Shown here in pieces: positions 29,732 through 39,814 of a stretch of DNA of 64,000 bases. The notes under the pieces were generated by a model. The model was not told the DNA's origin. It did not search any database and saw only the letters and a program-made list of their open reading frames with translations. The stretch lies in assembly GCA_902527045.1 (NCBI GenBank), contig CABZNL010000003.1, positions 1-64,000 on the forward strand. The letters run 5' to 3'. Origin of the DNA: an uncultured Alphaproteobacteria bacterium (GTDB lineage Bacteria; Pseudomonadota; Alphaproteobacteria; HIMB59). Numbering within the stretch: the first letter of the stretch is position 1; each line of letters opens with the position of its first letter. Both the position numbers and the translations under genes were made by a program.

Positions 29732-32700
29732 TATGCGTTCTCCCTGTTAACACTAGGATCAGTTTCGATTAGTTCTACATTCAATCCAAGAGATTTTAAT
29801 TCTTTGACTAAGACGTGGAATGACTCAGGTATTCCACTTTCAAAGTTATAGTCACCTCTTATTAATGCTTCATAAACTTTTGTTCTTCCAGCTACGTCAT
29901 CAGATTTAATAGTTAATATTTCCTGAAGAGTATTTGAAGCACCATATGCTTCTAATGCCCATACTTCCATCTCACCAAATCTTTGACCACCAAATTGAGC
30001 TTTACCACCTAAAGGTTGTTGAGTTACAAGACTATAAGGTCCAATGGATCTAGCATGAATTTTATCGTCAATTAAGTGATGAAGTTTTAAAATATATTTA
30101 TACCCAACAGTAACTTTTCTTTCAAATCGTTCGCCAGATCTACCATCAAATAAATGAACTTGACCACTATTATCAAAACCAGCTTTATCCAAAAGATTTG
30201 TAATTTCTTGGGTATTAGTTCCATCAAAAACAGGTGTTGCAAACGTAACACCTTTTTCTAAGTTACCGGCCAATTCAATCAATTGATCATCATTCATGTT
30301 AGTAATTTCAGTATTAGAGTCTTTGTTCTGCTCATAAAAACTCGATAGAGAATCTTTTAATTGAATTATATTTCCTTCTTTTCTTGCCATATCTAAACTT
30401 TGAGAAATTTGTTTACCTATACCGTAAGCAGCCCACCCTAAGTGAGTTTCTAATATTTGGCCGATATTCATTCTACTTGGAACGCCTAAAGGATTGAGAA
30501 GTACGTCTACTGGTGTTCCATCTTCTAAGAACGGCATATCTTCAATTGGAACAATTTTTGAAATAACACCTTTATTACCATGTCTTCCTGCCATCTTATC
30601 ACCTGCTTGAAGTTTTCGTTTAACAGCGACAAATACTTTAACAACTTTTAAAACACCAGGTAACAGGTCATCACCACTTTGTATTTTTTCAATTTTATTT
30701 TGAAACTTTTTATCTAATAAAATGACAGCATCACTAAAGATTTTCTTTTGTGAAGTAAAGGTCTCCATAGATAAAACATCATCAACTTGAATTTGTTCCA
30801 ATATTTCAATAGTTTTTGATTTTAGTGCTTCTTCATCAATGTTATTACCTTTGACAAAAATATCTATATTTGAACTCGCATTTTTATTTTTAAAAATACT
30901 TATAAGGTTTTGTTTGTAGTTATTTTCTAAAATATTTTTCTCGTCATCTCTGTCTTTCGCTAATCTATCTATTTCAACTCTTTCAATAGCAATTGTTCTT
31001 TCATCCTTTTCTACACCTCTTCGAACTAATACCTGAACATCAACTACTACACCAGAGTAACCAGTAGGTAGTCTTAAAGATGTATCTTTTACATCAGCTG
31101 CTTTTTCAGAGAAGATTGCTCTTAATAACTTTTCTTCAGGGGTAATTGGTGAGTCTCCTTTAGGAGATACCTTTCCAACTAAAATATCACCTGGTTTAAC
31201 TTCAGAACCTATATAAACAATTCCTGCTTCATCGAGGTTTGTTATACTTTCGTCTCCTACATTAGGCATATCTCTAGTAATTTCCTCTGGACCTAACTTG
31301 GTATCTCTACACAAAACTTCAAACTCTTCAATATGTATTGAAGTGTATCTATCTTCATGAACAACTCTTTCGGACATTATAATAGAGTCTTCAAAGTTGT
31401 ATCCATTCCAAGGCATAAAACCTACAAGAAGGTTTCTTCCTAAAGCTAATTCTCCTAAATCTGTTGAAGGTCCATCAGCAATGATATCTCCTCTTTCAAC
31501 ATAATCTCCAATTTTAACGATTGGTTTTTGATTAATAGCAGTGCTTTGATTAGATCTTTGAAACTTTTTCAAATTATAAATATCGACACCACTTTTATCC
31601 TTACTAATATTTTTAGAGTCAGATCTTATAACTATTCTTGATGAGTCTACTTGATGAACATATCCACTATTTTTTGCAATAACAACAGCGCCACTGTCTC
31701 TTGCCACTTTCGATTCAAATCCAGTGCCGACAAGAGGAGCTTCACTTTTAACAAGAGGAACGGCCTGTCTCATCATGTTTGATCCCATTAATGCTCTATT
31801 TGCATCATCATTTTCCAAGAATGGAATTAAAGAGGCAGCCACAGAAACTAATTGTTGAGGATTGACATCCATAAAGTCTATTTCAGATGGATCACAGAAA
31901 ATAAAGTCACCTCTTCTTCTACAGCTTACTTGTTCTTCTGCAAATTTTCCATTTTCATTAATTGGGCTATTTGCTTGAGCTATAGTATAGTTCTCTTCTT
32001 CGTCAGCATTTAGATATAAAACTTCATCTGTTACAGAGCCTTTAACTATTTTTCTATATGGTGTTTCGATGAAACCATATTGATTAATTCTAGCAAAAGA
32101 TGAAAGACTGTTGATTAGACCAATATTTGAACCCTCGGGAGTTTCAATTGGGCATATTCTACCGTAATGAGTTGTATGAACGTCTCGAACCTCAAATCCC
32201 GCTCTTTCTCTTGTCAAACCACCAGGGCCTAATGCAGAAATTCTTCTTTTATGAGTTATCTCACTTAGTGGGTTAGTTTGATCCATAAACTGACTTAATT
32301 GACTTGTCCCGGTAAATTCTTTCAAAACAGTTTGTATGGGTTTTGAATTTACAAGATCTTGAGGCATGATTGACTCAATATCAACTGTTCCCATTTTTTC
32401 TCTAATCGCTCTTTCCATCCTGACTAAACCAATTCTGTATTGGTTTTCAATTAGCTCTCCTACTGAACGAACACGTCTGTTTCCAAGGTGATCAATATCA
32501 TCTTTACCAGCACTTTCTGTTTTCATATCAAAAAGTTTTTTTGCAACTGCAAGGATATCAGATTTACTTAAAATTCTTATTTTATTATCTTTATCTAAAG
32601 ATAAGTATGTATTTAATTTAACTCTACCTACTTCGGATAAATCATATCTATCTTCACTAAAAAACATATTTTGAAATAAGTAGTTACTTGCCTCTAAAGT

Positions 32701-33927
32701 TGGCGGCTCGCCTGGTCTTAAAATTTTGAAAATATCAAAAAGAGCTTCTTCTCGTGAATTATTTTTATCAGCCACAAGAGAATTAATAACACCTAAATTA
32801 CCAGTGGCTTGATTAGCATTAATAACAGAAAATTGATTGATTGATAATTCTTCTAGTCTTTTAAAGAACTCTTCACTTAATAACGTACCAGCTTCAGCAT
32901 AAACTAATCCGTTATCATAATTAACTATGTCATTAGATAAATAAAAGCCATAGAGATCTTCTTCTTTAAAGAAAAATTTGTTAATTTTTTTGTCTTTAAT
33001 TTCTTTGAGTAATTTAAGAGATAATTTTACGTCTTTGTAAGCTACTGCCTCATTAGTATTAGGGTCTACTAAATTAAAGGGTAAGTTCTTATACTTAAAT
33101 TTATTTAAATCTAAATTTACTATCCAACCTTCTTTACTTTTCTTAAAATTAAAAGTTTCATAGAAGTAAGTTAAAATTTCCTCAGATGTCATTCCTGATA
33201 CTTTATAAATATCTGGCTCAACCTTATTTTGAATACACTCCTGTAAATATTTTTCTGAGGCCTTTGATGGCAAGGCCTGTAGAATAGTTGTGGATATCAT
33301 TTTCTTTTTTCGATCAATTCTAAAGAATAAGTTGTCTTTATGATCAAATTCGAAATCTAACCAAGAACCTCTGTATGGAATTATTCTTGCGTTATATAAG
33401 ACCTTACCACTTGCATGAGTTTTGCCCTCATCATGGTCAAAAAATACACCAGGTGATCTATGTAACTGACTGACTACAACTCTTTCAGTTCCATTAACTA
33501 CAAAAGTACCGTTATTTGTCATCAAAGGTAAATCACCTAAATAAACGACTTGTTCTTTAATATCCCTTAATGATTTTTCTTCTGTTTCTTCATTGATATC
33601 CCAAATTATCAATCGAAAAGTGACCATAAGAGAGGCAGAGAAGGTTAATCCTTTCCTTCTGCACTCATCAACATCATATTTAGGATTATCAAGATAATAA
33701 TCAATATAGTGAAGTTCAGATTTACCTGCATAGTCTTTTATGGGAAAGACAGAATTAAAGACTTCTTGCAGGCCTGTATTTGAACGGTTCTCTACTGATT
33801 TTCCTAATTGAAGGAACTTATCGTAGGAAATTTTTTGAATATCAACTAAATTTGGAACATCGATTGTTTTACCGATCTTTCCAAATGAATAGCGAATTCG
33901 TTTTTTTTCTGTAAAGCTAAGTGGCAT
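29731..33927 (-). CDS. rpoB: RNA polymerase beta subunit
   Basis: This 1398 aa subunit shows the rifampicin pocket [16 protein letters not shown] followed by [14 protein letters not shown], with the common drug-sensitive residues (Asp, Ser, His, Arg and Ser at the usual positions), and later [15 protein letters not shown] and [18 protein letters not shown]. It follows rplL by 25 nt; no attenuator is visible in that gap, unlike E. coli. Confidence 0.99.
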   Translation of the reverse strand: MPLSFTEKKRIRYSFGKIGKTIDVPNLVDIQKISYDKFLQLGKSVENRSNTGLQEVFNSVFPIKDYAGKSELHYIDYYLDNPKYDVDECRRKGLTFSASLMVTFRLIIWDINEETEEKSLRDIKEQVVYLGDLPLMTNNGTFVVNGTERVVVSQLHRSPGVFFDHDEGKTHASGKVLYNARIIPYRGSWLDFEFDHKDNLFFRIDRKKKMISTTILQALPSKASEKYLQECIQNKVEPDIYKVSGMTSEEILTYFYETFNFKKSKEGWIVNLDLNKFKYKNLPFNLVDPNTNEAVAYKDVKLSLKLLKEIKDKKINKFFFKEEDLYGFYLSNDIVNYDNGLVYAEAGTLLSEEFFKRLEELSINQFSVINANQATGNLGVINSLVADKNNSREEALFDIFKILRPGEPPTLEASNYLFQNMFFSEDRYDLSEVGRVKLNTYLSLDKDNKIRILSKSDILAVAKKLFDMKTESAGKDDIDHLGNRRVRSVGELIENQYRIGLVRMERAIREKMGTVDIESIMPQDLVNSKPIQTVLKEFTGTSQLSQFMDQTNPLSEITHKRRISALGPGGLTRERAGFEVRDVHTTHYGRICPIETPEGSNIGLINSLSSFARINQYGFIETPYRKIVKGSVTDEVLYLNADEEENYTIAQANSPINENGKFAEEQVSCRRRGDFIFCDPSEIDFMDVNPQQLVSVAASLIPFLENDDANRALMGSNMMRQAVPLVKSEAPLVGTGFESKVARDSGAVVIAKNSGYVHQVDSSRIVIRSDSKNISKDKSGVDIYNLKKFQRSNQSTAINQKPIVKIGDYVERGDIIADGPSTDLGELALGRNLLVGFMPWNGYNFEDSIIMSERVVHEDRYTSIHIEEFEVLCRDTKLGPEEITRDMPNVGDESITNLDEAGIVYIGSEVKPGDILVGKVSPKGDSPITPEEKLLRAIFSEKAADVKDTSLRLPTGYSGVVVDVQVLVRRGVEKDERTIAIERVEIDRLAKDRDDEKNILENNYKQNLISIFKNKNASSNIDIFVKGNNIDEEALKSKTIEILEQIQVDDVLSMETFTSQKKIFSDAVILLDKKFQNKIEKIQSGDDLLPGVLKVVKVFVAVKRKLQAGDKMAGRHGNKGVISKIVPIEDMPFLEDGTPVDVLLNPLGVPSRMNIGQILETHLGWAAYGIGKQISQSLDMARKEGNIIQLKDSLSSFYEQNKDSNTEITNMNDDQLIELAGNLEKGVTFATPVFDGTNTQEITNLLDKAGFDNSGQVHLFDGRSGERFERKVTVGYKYILKLHHLIDDKIHARSIGPYSLVTQQPLGGKAQFGGQRFGEMEVWALEAYGASNTLQEILTIKSDDVAGRTKVYEALIRGDYNFESGIPESFHVLVKELKSLGLNVELIETDPSVNRENA

Positions 33928-33952
33928 AATATGTAGAACCTATAATAACTAA

Positions 33953-34327
33953 TTATTTAAGTTCTACTTTTGCGCCTGCGGCCTCTAGCTGTGTCTTCAT
34001 AGCTTCCGCCTCTTCTTTCTTAGCTCCTTCTTTTAAAGTTTTAGGAGCACCCTCTACCATGTCTTTAGCTTCTTTTAAACCAAGACCTGTGATTGCTCTT
34101 ACTTCTTTAATAACATTGATTTTTTGATCGCCAGCTGCTGTTAAAACAACATCAAAAGCATCTTTTTCTTCTACTGCTTCTGCTGCCGGAGCTGCTCCAC
34201 CTGCTGCTACTGCAACTGGTGCTGCTGCGGTTACACCCCATTTTTCTTCTAATAGTTTTGAAAGTTCTGCTGCTTCCATTACTGTTAGCGTTGATAGTTC
34301 ATCAACAATTTTGTTTAAATCTGCCAT
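33953..34327 (-). CDS. rplL: 50S ribosomal protein L7/L12
   Basis: This 124 aa stalk protein has an N-terminal dimerisation helix ([27 protein letters not shown] split by the hinge), an Ala-Pro-rich hinge (about 35-52) and the C-terminal factor-binding domain with [20 protein letters not shown]. Codon use is richer in G+C in the hinge because of the alanines. It follows rplJ by 18 nt. Confidence 0.98.
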   Translation of the reverse strand: MADLNKIVDELSTLTVMEAAELSKLLEEKWGVTAAAPVAVAAGGAAPAAEAVEEKDAFDVVLTAAGDQKINVIKEVRAITGLGLKEAKDMVEGAPKTLKEGAKKEEAEAMKTQLEAAGAKVELK

Positions 34328-34345
34328 TTTTTTTTCTCTCCCTAA

Positions 34346-34852
34346 TTAGTCTTTTTTGTTTTGTAATATTGAAATAATGTCCTGATCTGGTCTTTGTAAT
34401 AACCTTACAAGTTTTGATGCAGGTGCATTAATCAATCCAACTATTTTTCCTCTGATTTCATCAAGAGAAGGTAAAGTTGCAACCTTTGCTATATCCTCTT
34501 TTGAATAAAGCTGGTTATCAAAAAAAGCTGCCTCTGCAGATAGCTTTTTTAAATCTTTTTCAAATTTTTTACATACTTTCGCTGTTCCTACAGGATTATT
34601 TGTAAAAATTAATAATTTTTGGTTTGATAAAAAATCATTCAAACCTTTTTTTTCTTCATCTTTATTAATAAATATTTTAACGATGTTATTTTTAGATACT
34701 TTGGTTACCCCGTCGTTATTTCTAATTTCAGTGCGAAATTCAATCATTTCTTTTACAGACATCTTCGAAAAAGATGCAATAAAAACTGCAGAGTAATTTT
34801 TTGACATTTGATCAAGATTTTCAATATATTGTTGTTTTTCGGCTTTATTCAT
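34346..34852 (-). CDS. rplJ: 50S ribosomal protein L10
   Basis: This 168 aa stalk base protein shows the N-terminal rRNA-binding part (EMIEFRTEIRNNDGVTKVSKNNIVKIF) and the C-terminal helix that binds L7/L12 (ASKLVRLLQRPDQDIISILQNK). Its ATG shares one base with the rplA stop, so there is no leader of the kind L10 binds to autoregulate in E. coli. Confidence 0.96.
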   Translation of the reverse strand: MNKAEKQQYIENLDQMSKNYSAVFIASFSKMSVKEMIEFRTEIRNNDGVTKVSKNNIVKIFINKDEEKKGLNDFLSNQKLLIFTNNPVGTAKVCKKFEKDLKKLSAEAAFFDNQLYSKEDIAKVATLPSLDEIRGKIVGLINAPASKLVRLLQRPDQDIISILQNKKD

Positions 34853-35526
34853 TAAATTTCAACCCTTAAACCAAATCCCATGGAAGAGGATAAGTAAACA
34901 GAATTTACAAAATTACCCTTTAATCCAGATGGTTTTATTTTTTTAATTTCATCAAGAAAAGAAACTACGTTTTCAGTTAATTGACTCTCTTCAAAGCTAA
35001 TTTTACCAAGAGCAGCGTGTATTGTTCCTGCTTTATCATTTTTATATGCTACAAGTCCTTTATTAATATTTTCAATTGTGCTTTTTACATCGTTTGTGAC
35101 AGTACCTGTTTTAGGGTTAGGCATTAAACCTTTAGGTCCTAAAATCTTTGCTATTTTACTAACAACTGACATCATATCTGGAGTGGCAACAATAACATCT
35201 ACGTCTATCTTTTTTTCAAGAATAGCAACCAGGTCTTCTCCACCAACATGTTTTGCACCAGCTGCTTTAGCTTCTTCTGCAGCTTTTCCTTGAGCAAAAA
35301 CAGCAATTAAAACTTTTTTTCCCAATCCATGAGGAGGAATAAAGCTTCCTCTGACATTTTGGTCTGACTGCTTAGAGTCAATACCTGTATTAATACATAT
35401 CTCTAAAGACTCATCAAATTTTACATATTTATTTTCTTTAATAACTTTAACTGCATCAGATATTTTGTAAGAGCTCAAAAAATCAATACCTTCAATTTGT
35501 TTTTTTTTATTTTTAGTTAAAACCAC
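34852..35526 (-). CDS. rplA: 50S ribosomal protein L1
   Basis: This 224 aa protein forms the mobile E-site stalk. It shows VRGSFIPPHGLGKKVLIAVFAQG, then ILGPKGLMPNPKTGTVT. The start codon is GTG, sharing its G with the rplK TAG (TAGTG). In E. coli L1 represses this operon at the rplK leader. Confidence 0.97.
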   Translation of the reverse strand: MVLTKNKKKQIEGIDFLSSYKISDAVKVIKENKYVKFDESLEICINTGIDSKQSDQNVRGSFIPPHGLGKKVLIAVFAQGKAAEEAKAAGAKHVGGEDLVAILEKKIDVDVIVATPDMMSVVSKIAKILGPKGLMPNPKTGTVTNDVKSTIENINKGLVAYKNDKAGTIHAALGKISFEESQLTENVVSFLDEIKKIKPSGLKGNFVNSVYLSSSMGFGLRVEI

Positions 35527-35951
35527 TATACTACTTCCATACCCATCGATCTTGCTGATCCAAGTATAATTTTTGAAGCTTGCTCAATGTCGTAAGCATT
35601 AAGATCTTCTAATTTTTCTTTTGCAATATCTTCAACTTGTTTCATTGTAACTTTGCCTAACTTTGATCGGCCAGGTGTTTGACAACCTTTTTTAATTTTT
35701 GCAGCTTTCTTTAAGTAGAAGGTAACTGGAGGTTTTTTTGTTACAAAATCAAATGATCTATCTTTATAAGCGGTGATTACAGTTGGAATTGGAGAACCTT
35801 TTTCCAAATCCTTTGTCTTATCATTAAACTGTTTACAAAAATCTTGGATGTTTAATCCTTTTTGACCTAAGGCGGGTCCAACAGGAGGAGCAGGGTTTGC
35901 TGATCCGGCTGGGATTTGTAATTTTATGTATCCTAAAACTTCTTTTGCCAT
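35526..35951 (-). CDS. rplK: 50S ribosomal protein L11
   Basis: This 141 aa GTPase-centre protein shows [27 protein letters not shown] and [16 protein letters not shown] with the C-terminal GSARSMGM. It follows nusG by 4 nt. Confidence 0.98.
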   Translation of the reverse strand: MAKEVLGYIKLQIPAGSANPAPPVGPALGQKGLNIQDFCKQFNDKTKDLEKGSPIPTVITAYKDRSFDFVTKKPPVTFYLKKAAKIKKGCQTPGRSKLGKVTMKQVEDIAKEKLEDLNAYDIEQASKIILGSARSMGMEVV

Positions 35952-35955
35952 GTAA

Positions 35956-36501
35956 TTAGCCTTTAACCACTTGTGAATAATCTAACTCTAAAGGTGTCGG
36001 TCTCCCAAAAATTGAGACGGACACTTTAAGCTTTTGTCTTGAACTGTCAACCTCTTCTATAATACCGCTAAATGAAGCAAATGGACCATCTGATACTTTA
36101 ATTTGTTCACCAACTTCGTACTCAAATTTAGGTTTAGGATTGTCAACACCCTCTGTAATATCTTGTAATAATTTAGATACTTCTCTTTCTGATATAGCAA
36201 TTGGTTTATCTTTTGTTCCAAGAAAATTTGAAACTTTTGGGATATCTCTCACTAAGTGCCAAGTATCATCATTCATAATCATTTTGATTAAAACATATCC
36301 TGGAAAAAATTTTTTTTCGGAATTAACTCTGACACCTCTTCTTACTTCAACAACTGCTTGGGTAGGCACAGATACTTCAGATATTGAATCCTCTAGATTA
36401 ACTTTTTTTGCTTCGTCTAAAATTGAGTCTGCTACTTTTTTTTCAAATCCAGAATGACAATGTACAACATACCATTTTGAAAAGTCTGTGCTTTCAACCA
36501 T
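35956..36501 (-). CDS. nusG: Transcription termination/antitermination factor NusG
   Basis: This 181 aa protein has the NGN domain ([34 protein letters not shown]) and a C-terminal KOW domain ([22 protein letters not shown]). It links RNA polymerase to Rho or to ribosomal S10. It follows secE by 4 nt in the classic secE-nusG pair. Confidence 0.97.
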   Translation of the reverse strand: MVESTDFSKWYVVHCHSGFEKKVADSILDEAKKVNLEDSISEVSVPTQAVVEVRRGVRVNSEKKFFPGYVLIKMIMNDDTWHLVRDIPKVSNFLGTKDKPIAISEREVSKLLQDITEGVDNPKPKFEYEVGEQIKVSDGPFASFSGIIEEVDSSRQKLKVSVSIFGRPTPLELDYSQVVKG

Positions 36502-36505
36502 TGAA

Positions 36506-36691
36506 TTAACCTATAACTATTCTCACAATAAATGAAAAAAATTGATCTAAGAGCATCAAAATAATTGCAGCAATACTAATCACAACTAAAACAATTCCAG
36601 CTGATGTAAAAGTTTCTCTTTTGGAGGGCCAGGTAACTTTAGATACCTCCTGTCGAACTTCTCTTAAATATTTAGCTGGGTTAAATTTCAT
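36506..36691 (-). CDS. secE: Protein translocase subunit SecE
   Basis: This 61 aa single-helix form of SecE starts at the ATG at 36691 (MKFNPAKYLREVRQEVSKVTWPSKRE), with one C-terminal membrane helix (GIVLVVISIAAIILMLLDQF). The amphipathic motif KVTWPSKRE is diagnostic. A longer reading frame extends upstream, but it runs through tRNA-Trp, so it is not the gene start. Confidence 0.95.
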   Translation of the reverse strand: MKFNPAKYLREVRQEVSKVTWPSKRETFTSAGIVLVVISIAAIILMLLDQFFSFIVRIVIG

Positions 36692-36708
36692 ATTTTTTTT
36701 TGCTGTTT

Positions 36709-36784
36709 TGGCAGGAGTGGCAGGCATCGAACCCGCAACCTCCGGTTTTGGAGACCGGCGCTCTACCAATTGAGCTACACTCCT
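36709..36784 (-). tRNA. tRNA-Trp (anticodon CCA)
   Basis: The minus strand folds with acceptor AGGAGTG / CACTCCT, encoded CCA, D arm GCTCAATTGGTAGAGC, anticodon loop CTCCAAA and T arm GGTTCGATGCC. It lies between tuf and secE, the classic bacterial position. Confidence 0.97.
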
Positions 36785-36813
36785 TCATATTAGTATTACT
36801 GCAGAGAATATTT

Positions 36814-38004
36814 TTACTCGATAATCTCTGAAACAACTCCTGATCCAACTGTTCTTCCACCTTCACGAATAGCAAAACGTAAATTGTTATTCATTGCGAT
36901 AGGAGCTAACAGCTCAACTTCAAGAGTAATATTATCTCCAGGCATAACCATTTCAGTGCCTTCAGGTAATTTAATTGAACCAGTAACGTCAGTAGTTCTA
37001 AAATAAAACTGAGGTCTGTAGTTTGCAAAGAAAGGGGTATGTCTTCCACCCTCTTCCTTACTTAAAGCATAAATCTCGGCTTTAAATTTTTTGTGTGGTT
37101 TAATACTACCAGGAGCCGCTAAAACTTGGCCTCTTTCAACTTCTTCTTTTTTAGTACCACGAAGAAGTGCACCAATATTATCACCAGCTTCACCTGAATC
37201 TAAAAGTTTTCTAAACATTTCTACACCAGTACAAACTGTTTTAGCTGTATTTTTCAAACCAATAATTTCAATTTCTTCACCAGGTTTAATGATACCTTGT
37301 TCTACTCTTCCGGTAACAACAGTACCTCTTCCAGAAATAGAAAATACATCTTCAACTGGCATCAAGAATGGTTTGTCTAATTCTCTTGTTGGAGCAGGAA
37401 TATACTCGTCAATTTTTGACATTAATTCAACAATTGAATTTTTTCCAATATCTTCATCTCTATCTTCAACTGCAGCAAGGGCTGATCCTTTAACGATAGG
37501 AATATCATCACCAGGAAAATCGTATTTTGATAACAGTTCTCTAATTTCAACTTCAACAAGTTCTAATAATTCTTGATCATCTACCTGATCAACTTTGTTT
37601 AAATAAACAACAAGTGCAGGTACACCAACCTGTCTTGCTAAAAGAATGTGTTCACGGGTTTGAGGCATTGGACCATCAGCTGCGTTAACAACTAATATAC
37701 CGCCATCCATCTGAGCAGCACCAGTAATCATATTTTTTACATAGTCTGCGTGACCAGGACAGTCAACGTGAGCATAGTGTCTTTTGTCTGTTGAATATTC
37801 AACGTGCGCAGTTGAAATTGTAATACCTCTCTCTTTTTCTTCAGGAGCTTTATCAATTTCATCATAGGCAGTAAACTCTGCGCCACCTTTTTCAGCTAAT
37901 ACTTTTGTAATTGCAGCAGTAAGTGTGGTTTTACCATGGTCGACGTGACCGATAGTTCCGATGTTGACGTGTTCTTTCGATCTGTCAAATTTTTCTTTAG
38001 TCAT
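36814..38004 (-). CDS. tuf: Elongation factor Tu
   Basis: This 396 aa GTPase delivers aminoacyl-tRNA to the ribosome. G1 is [11 protein letters not shown]3 [12 protein letters not shown]4 NKVDQVDD; domain 2 and 3 signatures ([32 protein letters not shown]) are complete. An AGAGGT precedes the ATG. It sits between tRNA-Gly and tRNA-Trp; no second copy lies in this window, where fusA is followed directly by rpsJ. Confidence 0.99.
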   Translation of the reverse strand: MTKEKFDRSKEHVNIGTIGHVDHGKTTLTAAITKVLAEKGGAEFTAYDEIDKAPEEKERGITISTAHVEYSTDKRHYAHVDCPGHADYVKNMITGAAQMDGGILVVNAADGPMPQTREHILLARQVGVPALVVYLNKVDQVDDQELLELVEVEIRELLSKYDFPGDDIPIVKGSALAAVEDRDEDIGKNSIVELMSKIDEYIPAPTRELDKPFLMPVEDVFSISGRGTVVTGRVEQGIIKPGEEIEIIGLKNTAKTVCTGVEMFRKLLDSGEAGDNIGALLRGTKKEEVERGQVLAAPGSIKPHKKFKAEIYALSKEEGGRHTPFFANYRPQFYFRTTDVTGSIKLPEGTEMVMPGDNITLEVELLAPIAMNNNLRFAIREGGRTVGSGVVSEIIE

Positions 38005-38057
38005 TTTAAGTTGTTACCTCTTTTTTAATATCTGTTACTTAATTTTTTCAATGCAAT

Positions 38058-38131
38058 TGGAGCGGGTGAAGGGAATCGAACCCTCGTAGCCAGCTTGGAA
38101 GGCTGGAGCTTTACCATTAAGCTACACCCGC
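38058..38131 (-). tRNA. tRNA-Gly (anticodon TCC)
   Basis: The minus strand folds with acceptor GCGGGTG / CACCCGC, encoded CCA, anticodon loop CTTCCAA and T arm GGTTCGATTCC. It reads GGA/GGG codons and lies upstream of tuf in the tRNA-Tyr, tRNA-Gly, tuf transcript. Confidence 0.97.
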
Positions 38132-38237
38132 GAATTAGCGGGTAACCACTACAAAACATACTCAAAATCAAATCCTTGTGAGTTCCGATAAACTACTAAT
38201 TTTTCTTTAAAATTCAATAAGAAAAGTGAGAAAAAAG

Positions 38238-38323
38238 TGGTGGAGGGAGTAGGATTCGAACCTACGTACACTTGCGTGAACAGATTTACAGTCTGCCGCC
38301 TTTAACCACTCGGCCATCCCTCC
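38238..38323 (-). tRNA. tRNA-Tyr (anticodon GTA)
   Basis: The minus strand folds as a class II tRNA with acceptor GGAGGGA / TCCCTCC, encoded CCA, anticodon loop CTGTAAA and a long variable arm. It is the first RNA of the 28-kb minus-strand block. Confidence 0.97.
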
Positions 38324-38346
38324 AAAGTGTATAAAACAGTTGTTGA

Positions 38347-38374
38347 TTAATAGATAATTGTCTTTGAAAGTCAA
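38347..38374 (-). promoter_or_regulatory. Candidate promoter of the tRNA-Tyr / tRNA-Gly / tuf transcript
   Basis: The minus strand has -35 TTGACT (38369-38374), a 16-nt spacer and -10 TATTAA (38347-38352), placing the start about 17 nt before the mature tRNA-Tyr. It lies in the 86-nt divergent gap shared with the plus-strand methyltransferase gene. Confidence 0.5.
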
Positions 38375-38409
38375 TAGACTTCCTAATTTTTTACTGCTAT
38401 TTAGAAACT

Positions 38410-39132
38410 ATGCTTATTTCAGGAATAAATTCATGTACAAGTTGTATATTGCACAATCCTGAAAAAATAATTGAAATTTTCATAAATATTGAAAAAAAAT
38501 CATATTTTTCTGAATTAATAGAACAAAATAAACTTAATAATAAGACTAGGTTATTGAAAAAAAATGATTTTTCTAGGCTTAGTATTAAAAATGATAGGTT
38601 TTTCAATGATATCGTCATAAGAAGAGAGAAATACAAACCCTTTAATTTAAACGATATTCTTAAAAATAATGAAAAATCACTTATTGTTGTAGCTGATCAA
38701 ATCACAGATCAAAATAATCTAGGGAACATAATAAGAACAGCACTTCTAATTGGTGCTGATGGTTTAATGCTCTCTGAACACTCTTCAGCAGATATTAATG
38801 AAGTAACCTCTTTAACTTCGTCTGGAGCTGTTGAAGTATTAAAATATCATGTTTCCAAAAATATAAACAGGTCAATAGAGGTTTTAAAAAAAAGTGGATA
38901 TTGGACATATTCTTTGGATATGAGTGGTCAGGAAATTAATAAAGATTTTAAATTTGATAACAAGTCAGTGATTATAGTAGGTAGTGAGGGAAAGGGTATT
39001 AGAAAAAATATATTAAGTAAGAGTGACTTTAAAATATGCATCCCCCAGGTGAATGTGAATGGAATTGATAGTTATAATGCTGCTAATTCTCTAGCAATTG
39101 CTGCATATCATTTCAAAATTAGTACTTTTTAA
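38410..39132 (+). CDS. TrmH/SpoU-family rRNA 2'-O-methyltransferase (RlmB-like)
   Basis: This 240 aa enzyme should methylate a ribose in 23S rRNA or tRNA with S-adenosylmethionine. The N-terminal domain (about 1-80) begins LISGINSC, like the RlmB substrate-binding domain, and the SPOUT domain shows DQITDQNNLGNIIRTALLIGADG (motif 1), VGSEGKGI (motif 2) and IPQVNVNGIDSYNAANSLAIA, a variant of the usual IPM-(7)-SLNVS motif 3. Note VNGIDSYNAANS where most relatives have VESLNVSVA. RlmB (Gm2251) is the most likely identity. Confidence 0.85.
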   Translation: MLISGINSCTSCILHNPEKIIEIFINIEKKSYFSELIEQNKLNNKTRLLKKNDFSRLSIKNDRFFNDIVIRREKYKPFNLNDILKNNEKSLIVVADQITDQNNLGNIIRTALLIGADGLMLSEHSSADINEVTSLTSSGAVEVLKYHVSKNINRSIEVLKKSGYWTYSLDMSGQEINKDFKFDNKSVIIVGSEGKGIRKNILSKSDFKICIPQVNVNGIDSYNAANSLAIAAYHFKISTF

Positions 39133-39173
39133 ATATTGTTTATTTTAAATTTTAATATAAATAATTACACAAT

Positions 39174-39249
<76 letters not shown>

Positions 39250-39296
39250 CTGTCTTCAATTGATTATTTCTAATAGTTACATTAATCTTAAAGTTA

Positions 39297-39812
39297 ATGG
39301 TTTCAGACATTGATCAATTTGGTAGAGATACTTCAAAAAGCAATACTTCAAATTTAAACGAAGATAAGTCTAAAAAAATTTTAGACTCATTAGCTGAAAT
39401 TAAAAAACAATTAGAAAATAAAGAATATATTCCAAAGATTGAACAAACATCACCTACATTAGAAGTGAAATTTAATAATGATAATTTAGATTTTAATGAA
39501 TTAAATTCAAAAATTGAAACTTTGGAAAAGAAACTAAATTCTCTTGACTCTTTTTTACAAAATAAATTCGAGGTGACACAAGTAGATCAATCATTAGATG
39601 GGGAATTAAGCATATTTCATCAATTAGATAATCAATCACCAATTAAACAAAATAAGTCATTACTTGTTCTTGAAAGTGAAAATATCAATTACAAATCAAA
39701 ATTTAAGTTATTTCATTTTATTATGACAATTAATTTTCTCTTTTTAATTCTTATAGGTTTAATTATTTATATAAAAAACATACCTATCAAAGAAGTTCTG
39801 AATATTTTTTAA
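39297..39812 (+). CDS. Unknown protein with coiled coil and C-terminal membrane anchor
   Basis: I do not recognise this 171 aa protein. Residues about 25-45 (KKILDSLAEIKKQLENK) and 60-85 (ELNSKIETLEKKLNSLDSFL) have heptad-like helices typical of coiled coils, the middle is charged and Asn-rich, and residues about 140-160 (FIMTINFLFLILIGLIIYI) form one membrane helix near the C-terminus, giving a tail-anchor topology with the bulk in the cytoplasm. It follows tRNA-Thr and ends 2 nt from the convergent formate dehydrogenase gene. The codon bias looks like that of its neighbours. Confidence 0.7.
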   Translation: MVSDIDQFGRDTSKSNTSNLNEDKSKKILDSLAEIKKQLENKEYIPKIEQTSPTLEVKFNNDNLDFNELNSKIETLEKKLNSLDSFLQNKFEVTQVDQSLDGELSIFHQLDNQSPIKQNKSLLVLESENINYKSKFKLFHFIMTINFLFLILIGLIIYIKNIPIKEVLNIF

Positions 39813-39814
39813 AA

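Noticed and set aside
34328-34345. A possible L10 leader or rplJ-rplL-rpoB attenuator
   Set aside because: rplJ starts inside the rplA stop, rplJ-rplL is 18 nt and rplL-rpoB 25 nt; none has room for the folded leader or a terminator known from E. coli.
36692-36769. An upstream extension of secE
   Set aside because: The extension runs through the tRNA-Trp gene. The SecE family starts at the MKFNPAK position, so I use 36691.
37091-37576. 161-codon open frame on the plus strand opposite tuf
   Set aside because: It is an antisense shadow of EF-Tu codon bias, with no family match and no start signal; tuf is certain on the minus strand.
38397-38636. 79-codon minus-strand frame opposite the start of the rRNA methyltransferase gene
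   Set aside because: It lies wholly opposite a recognised gene, ends in no sensible operon, and is Leu/Phe-rich as expected of an antisense frame in AT-rich DNA.
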